A stretch of 32,176 nt of DNA, taken from Phallusia fumigata. Taxonomy: Eukaryota > Chordata > Ascidiacea > Phlebobranchia > Ascidiidae. The position numbers were made by a program, and so were the translations under genes. The notes beneath the pieces were generated by a model. That model made no database searches. It had not been told where the DNA came from and saw only the letters and a program-made list of their open reading frames with translations. The stretch spans positions 1 to 32,176 of the forward strand of contig QXVZ01001992.1 of assembly GCA_008931825.1 (NCBI GenBank), read 5' to 3'. Shown one piece after another: positions 27,001-32,176 of the stretch. The first letter of the stretch is position 1, and each line of letters begins with the position of its first letter.

Positions 27001-28891
27001 CGTCACAACCCTTTGCCAATCGGTGTGTAATTTTATGTGTAACAACTAGAAACTAATCTACTATTGAAGTGATTTTAGGAAACAAAATAAAATGATCAAT
27101 TGTAAAGAAAGGCACATCCTCAATCAAATTGTTTGTGATTTTGTATTTTTGTCAAATACTTAAGATCACAGATGCGTAAAAAAAGCATTATTAGTTTTAA
27201 TTCAGCACTTCGCAATTTAGTGCAATCACGTCGCCGCTATATGGTTGCCATGACAACGATTCACCGGTTTGTTTAAGGTACAGTACCAAAAACACTATTT
27301 TTTCTAAAACTTAAAATGCGACATAAAAATTTTAAACATAATTAATTACTTTTGGCCATGACATTCGGATTTGGTGCAAAAAAGCAAAATAAAACTATTT
27401 TTGGATGTTGTACCTGAATCAGAGAAACATAATGAAAAAACCCTATGAGTGCTTATAAACGCTTTTATATGAGCCACAGCCGCCAAAGGTAAAAATCCGT
27501 CTCGGAATAGCTATCATTCTTCAAAGAAAGAACGCAGTGACCAGCTTTGACAGCGCGCCAGCCCGAATCAAGTGATGTGGACAGTTAGGAAGTGTCAGCA
27601 GTCGGACTATAAAGTGTTACATCTATTAAAATATAATAAAAATAGTTAATTTAAACTAAAAACTTCGAAAATGTGTCATAAAATATACAAAACAGACAGC
27701 AACATAGAATAACAACTTCTGTGTCGGGCGTCTTTTAGAAGAAAAAAGTGTCTTCTGATGAAGAAAATGTGTCCTGTTTATAGCTTTATTGGAGCGACGA
27801 AAATTATCTGAAATGCAACATTGCCAAATTATGTGCATCAAATATTTACTAGATTTACCTTACTATAAATAAAACGCCGCCAGAAAACAGATTATGGACT
27901 ATCGTTTCGGGTTTTTTAAAAGTCTTTCTTTTACCAGGAATATATATTTAGGAATTTACGTTTGGAAGTAGCATTTAGAGATAACTAAAATTAAAATTTT
28001 GTTTTAAATTAATGAAACAAAACTCACAGTTTGCGAGATTTTAAAAAATTGACGTTAAAGATTTCTGTTGATGCTTGAAGAGTCGGACTATATAAGGGAT
28101 TAAAACTCAGATTTGTTGTGAAAATGAAAGATTATCAGGTGTTTAGAAACCGTAATTTTCGAAACTGTAACAAACACTTGTATTTTCAGAAAACCAAAAT
28201 AAAACTTGCCTAATGAAACTGGAACTACACGAAAGCGTCCATCGTTTTAGCCAGAAGTTGATGAAGACATTACATTTTGGAACGACAATTGGTACAGGGA
28301 TTAAATAGCAATTGGCGAGGCAAGTTTTATTTATTGTATTTTTCATTGTAAATTTAAGGCAATAAATTAGATATCAGTGGTAAAACAATTAAATGCAAAA
28401 AAACATACAATTAGTCGATGGCACAAACTCATGTTTATGCAAACTTTTCTAAGAACATTTTTAATGGGGCAAAACTGAAACCCAAATCTGGCAAATTTCT
28501 GTGTAACCTTATTTTATTACTCGGACATTACAATGTATAAGGGGTCGAGCCACCAACAATGTAACATTTCCTTTGAACTTGGGGTTACATAGGGGTGAAG
28601 GGGGGTAGAATTAAATTTAAGCACCTCTAATTTCAATTTGCCACATGTTTAAAGTTAAAGTTATTGCGAAGCCATAGTGTGTTTACTTACTTTAGAAAAG
28701 GATTAATCGAAATGATGTTTGAGGGTTTGTAATATGTATACCGTACTAAAAATCCAAAATACTTAACCCAGCCAAGTCTTTACAACCATTTGTAGCCCAC
28801 AATGTATATCATTCTCTCTTCATTTGTTAGCACAGTTTACGATTTTAATTTTTATTTGGATAGAAGTAAAAGAAGAGAATTAAACCTCTAT
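24007..28891. other. Gene-poor AT-rich region
   Basis: No exon series, RNA or clear transposon was recognised on either strand. A patch at about 26340-26425 is rich in GGAAT/ATTCC words (GGAATGATTCC, GGAATCGAATGGAATG), like a decayed pentamer repeat. Open frames here are short and lack splice or domain support. Confidence 0.5.
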
Positions 28892-29346
28892 TTACTTGTA
28901 GAAAATTATTCCTTTATTTCATGAAGATTTGACTTGACCACTTCGACAAAAAGAGTCTTGACCAACATAGGGAACAAGAAAATTAATGTTCGCCTAACAA
29001 TCAGAAAATACAAAAAACAAAAAATATATTTAACAAACTGTTTTTTCAAACTAAATATATATTCAAAAGAGTATTCAACCGTCAAAAATTTGCCTTTATA
29101 GCAATTATATTTATTTTANTTACTTGTAGAAAATTATTCCTTTATTTCATGAAGATTTGACTTGACCACTTCGACAAAAAGAGTCTTGACCAACATAGGG
29201 AACAAGAAAATTAATGTTCGCCTAACAATCAGAAAATACAAAAAACAAAAAATATATTTAACAAACTGTTTTTTCAAACTAAATATATATTCAAAAGAGT
29301 ATTCAACCGTCAAAAATTTGCCTTTATAGCAATTATATTTATTTTA
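28892..29346. repeat. 227-bp direct duplication across a single N (29119)
   Basis: 28892-29118 and 29120-29346 appear identical and meet at the N. Both run from TTACTTGTAGAAAATTATTC to ATTTATTTTA. This is an unmerged contig overlap. Confidence 0.95.
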
Positions 29347-30423
29347 GTAAAGCATTAGATAGCCGTTTTGTGTGAATGTGACGTCTGATATTCACCTGAT
29401 TTCTTACCACTAGGTGGAAACAGTGATCGTTTCAACTCGGCAATTTGTCATTAGTGCATTGGCTATCCTTACGCCACAGCTATGCAAATAGAACATAACC
29501 TGACGGCCCGTAAGTGTCACAACTACAGTGCTTTAATAATACTGTGTGTGGACAAAAAAACGATTTTAAATCCCTATATTATTAAATATTGGTGATTTTT
29601 TGAGCAAGTTGCGTTATACATTCTAAGTACAATGAACAAAGGCTGCAACAGATTTTTTTAATACCCGTATCTTCATGTGACATTTGCCAACGCGTTAAAA
29701 TTTGTGTTTTGCCAAGGGTTTGGGTTCATTATTAATTAATCGCCAGTGACCACCCGCTTGTGCGCAATACCACAAACCTCACTTTAAGTTAAATTAACTG
29801 TTTGTCCGAAATAAATAAGGAAAGTTATTACCCGTTTGTGAATGTGCTTTATTCCAAATTTAATTTCTGTTGCTTTTGAGGGGTTTCCTTCGAAAAATTA
29901 ATTCTAATGTTTATCGGTACGGCACCGTAACTCGCTTTACTTTAAAAGATCATTCTTTACACGATAATTATATGATGTCTTTCTACCTTTGCATATGAAT
30001 CGGCACCTGTGTAGTGATACAACAAACGGAAGTTATTTGAAGGTGATGTTGGTAAATAGTCATTTTTTAGCAAAGAGATGGGGTTTTGCTTATTTCGTGC
30101 TGTGCGTCTTTTAATAATTTGCCTGCCTAAATTTTTATATGCAAGTTGGTGCTGTCAGACACGATAGAAAAATTTAAATAAACGCACTTCCTGTAAGTTT
30201 GGTTTCGACTTCTTGTGCTGGGGGTTTCTGTTTGGACAATGGAAAAAATTAGATACGCACAAGAACAATAGCAGGCGATGATACAGTGCAGTATAAATCA
30301 CGTAACCCGACTGCTTCAGGTCGACCCACGAATTAATTAATACCAACCCCCGGTGCCCCTTCCCTGTGTTATTTACTGTTGTGTGTACAAAAAACAAAGA
30401 CATAGCTTCTAACAATAAATACT
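29347..30423. other. Intergenic, no gene seen
   Basis: AT-rich with no recognisable coding or structural feature. Confidence 0.4.
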
Positions 30424-30471
30424 GTGTATAAATATACCTCGTGGGCCTGTTATGCAAACGGAGGAGTTCCG

Positions 30472-30696
30472 ATGCGTTGGATAATGCAAACAGTTTATCG
30501 GGTTATTTTTGGTGTCCTGGAAGTGACGTGTGGTCGTAACCTACACTGTTGGAAGTCTCTGGTTCCTAATATAGTTTGCTCTGTAGCTGGTTTTACTCAG
30601 CGATCTAAAGAAGCAATCGCTCGTGTCGACCTAACTTTTGTAATCACCGATGCAGCAACGCAACACTGTATTTCATTGCTAACTTCCGACCCATAA
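30472..30696 (+). CDS. Unrecognised 74-residue ORF behind a TATA-like box
   Basis: ATG at 30472 opens MRWIMQTVYRVIFGVLEVTC, which could be a signal or membrane segment, and the frame ends at TAA 30694-30696. A good TATAAATA (30428-30435) lies 44 bp upstream. No domain is recognised, and a G|GTTTTA at about 30590 could be a donor. It may be the first exon of a gene or chance; no downstream exons were found. Confidence 0.2.
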   Translation: MRWIMQTVYRVIFGVLEVTCGRNLHCWKSLVPNIVCSVAGFTQRSKEAIARVDLTFVITDAATQHCISLLTSDP

Positions 30697-30699
30697 CCC

Positions 30700-32176
30700 A
30701 AGGTGTGGAAGTGTTATTTATATTAATAATGGCAGGTCCGCTTTCCAACTGCTTATTGCCACAGACCACTTTTGACTGGCCTTATTATCTTGAAGTATCG
30801 AACCTCATGACTTGACCGAAAACGCTGCCAAATTGTATTTAACGCTTTAAACGCAATTGTGTTTTTTTATAGTATCACATTTACTCGTCCATAAAAGAGT
30901 AATAAAATATTGATAATTACTAACTATCTTGCTCTTAATTGTTTTAGTTTCAGGAGCCAAACAGTTTTATCAATGACCGGCCACCAATACATTTATTTTA
31001 ACGTGCATGTGTGCGATCCAATGAATTAGTACCCTCGGTTGTGCACCCCTGGAACTTTTTATTATTTTGTATGTAACCCTCTTGGAAAGCGGACCTCGGC
31101 ATAATTGCCAAAAGTTTCGTTACATAAATGTAACTTAAAAAATTTCGTAATTTTTGTCTAGCAGATTTGGACGCTACAGATTTAAAGTTTTTGCCTGACT
31201 GTTTTTTCTTTTATTGTCATGGTTAAACTTCAAAAAAGTGCTGTTTCTTTTGTTTTATTGATGAAAAATCATTGTGTAAAGATCGAAAAACAACAAAATG
31301 GGATTCCCGGGTATGTATATGAATATTTTACAAGGAGTTAAATCGTCCAAGTGCACTTAATATAGAAAATATATATCACGATCAGATGTTCCCACAAATG
31401 CGAGCAATAAACACGAAAAAGTCTGATACGATGTATATCAAATTGCACTTGAAATCTGATACATATACACCACACGTATTTCCTCAATTAACCGATATAG
31501 CAGGTTCTATGCTTCGCAACAAGACGTCAAAAAGGTAAATAGGCAAAGTCACAGGAAAGACGTCACACAACACTTGGTATGCAAGACTTCTTTAAATAAT
31601 GCAAACAAATATAGGAGTAGTGGACTGGGAGACAAACATTTAAGTGTGCAAACATGGAAAGTGTTTCTACAATTTTCACACGATACATATATGAAACAAA
31701 TAATTGTCATTGCATGATATAATCGACTTAACTGCTATAAAACAATAAAATTGGGCCAAAATTCACATACGTTTCAGAATTCTATAATAATCTTTACAGT
31801 GTCATAAAAACAGCACAAAAGCAATAGTTTTTTGATGGAAACTAAAATAATATAGTCCAAGACACAAAACAGCATTTGTTAAAAGTGTAGCTACAGTATT
31901 ACGTTAATTGTTCCGGGATTAAATTGTCACTGTTTTTTTTCTATTACCAAATGAAATAAACACAGCAAAGCAATAACATTTAGCTCTTGCAGTTCACAGC
32001 ACAACACAAAAACGTTACTTTAACACACTTTATTAAAACCACTTGTAAAAGCATCTGGTTCTTTTGCTGTATTTCCATTTTCTAGAAAAGATTTGAAAGT
32101 TAACTGCAAAAATCCATCAACGGTTTTCAACCAACTTGAAGTTTTAAAAAAAAACTAAACAAAAGTAAAAAACTAA
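30700..32176. other. Intergenic, no gene seen
   Basis: AT-rich with no supported feature to the window end. Confidence 0.4.

Noticed and set aside
30155..30457. 100-residue minus-strand ORF
   Set aside because: No domain, no splice or promoter support, and composition like the surrounding non-coding DNA.

Overview
The window looks like nuclear DNA of a solitary ascidian, most likely Ciona intestinalis/robusta. The evidence is AT-rich sequence, small spliced exons with GTAAGT-type donors, many short non-autonomous DNA transposons and apparently high haplotype divergence. The species is inferred, not proven. No bacterial features, rRNA or confident tRNA are seen.

Two plus-strand, multi-exon receptor-like genes can be assembled by hand. 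Gene 1 (2309-11016) has a signal-peptide exon, an N-terminal Ig-like part that is only partly resolved, four consecutive CCP/sushi-type exons in phase 1-1, a 24-nt stalk exon, and a transmembrane exon with a roughly 12-residue tail. One CCP exon (8472-8638) carries an apparent one-base deletion. Gene 2 (17186-23134) can be joined into one continuous 501-codon frame. It has a signal peptide, a cysteine-rich Ig-like exon, a CCP-like exon, two Ig-like domains each split by a phase-0 intron, a transmembrane helix and a 124-residue tail. The tail carries six tyrosines, three of them in YxxV motifs, and an NPF motif. Linkage, orientation, phase-1 modules and mixed Ig/CCP ectodomains suggest a small family of innate or allorecognition-type receptors. 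A variable CCP receptor (vCRL1) is known from Ciona, but I cannot say from sequence alone that either gene is it.

Layout: 1-172 is a 20-bp tandem repeat with 80-bp higher-order structure. 478-2190 is a 1.7-kb element bounded by long imperfect inverted repeats. 2309-11016 is gene 1, its introns filled with copies of one interspersed repeat family. 11201-11674 is a 235-bp tandem duplication. 11.7-17 kb is intergenic, with a hAT-type MITE, a hammerhead ribozyme on the minus strand, a tRNA-like promoter pair and GC-rich repeats. 16977-18714 is an approximately 870-bp duplication, joined at a single N, that contains two versions of gene 2 exon 1. 17186-23134 is gene 2. 23465-23988 is a hAT-type MITE with a perfect 8-bp target duplication. 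24-32 kb has no gene I can support.

Single N characters at 4048, 4804, 5695, 17848 and 29119 each sit exactly between two direct copies of the same sequence. This is best explained by contig ends, often different haplotypes, that overlap but were not merged. Several apparent duplications here are therefore probably assembly artefacts.
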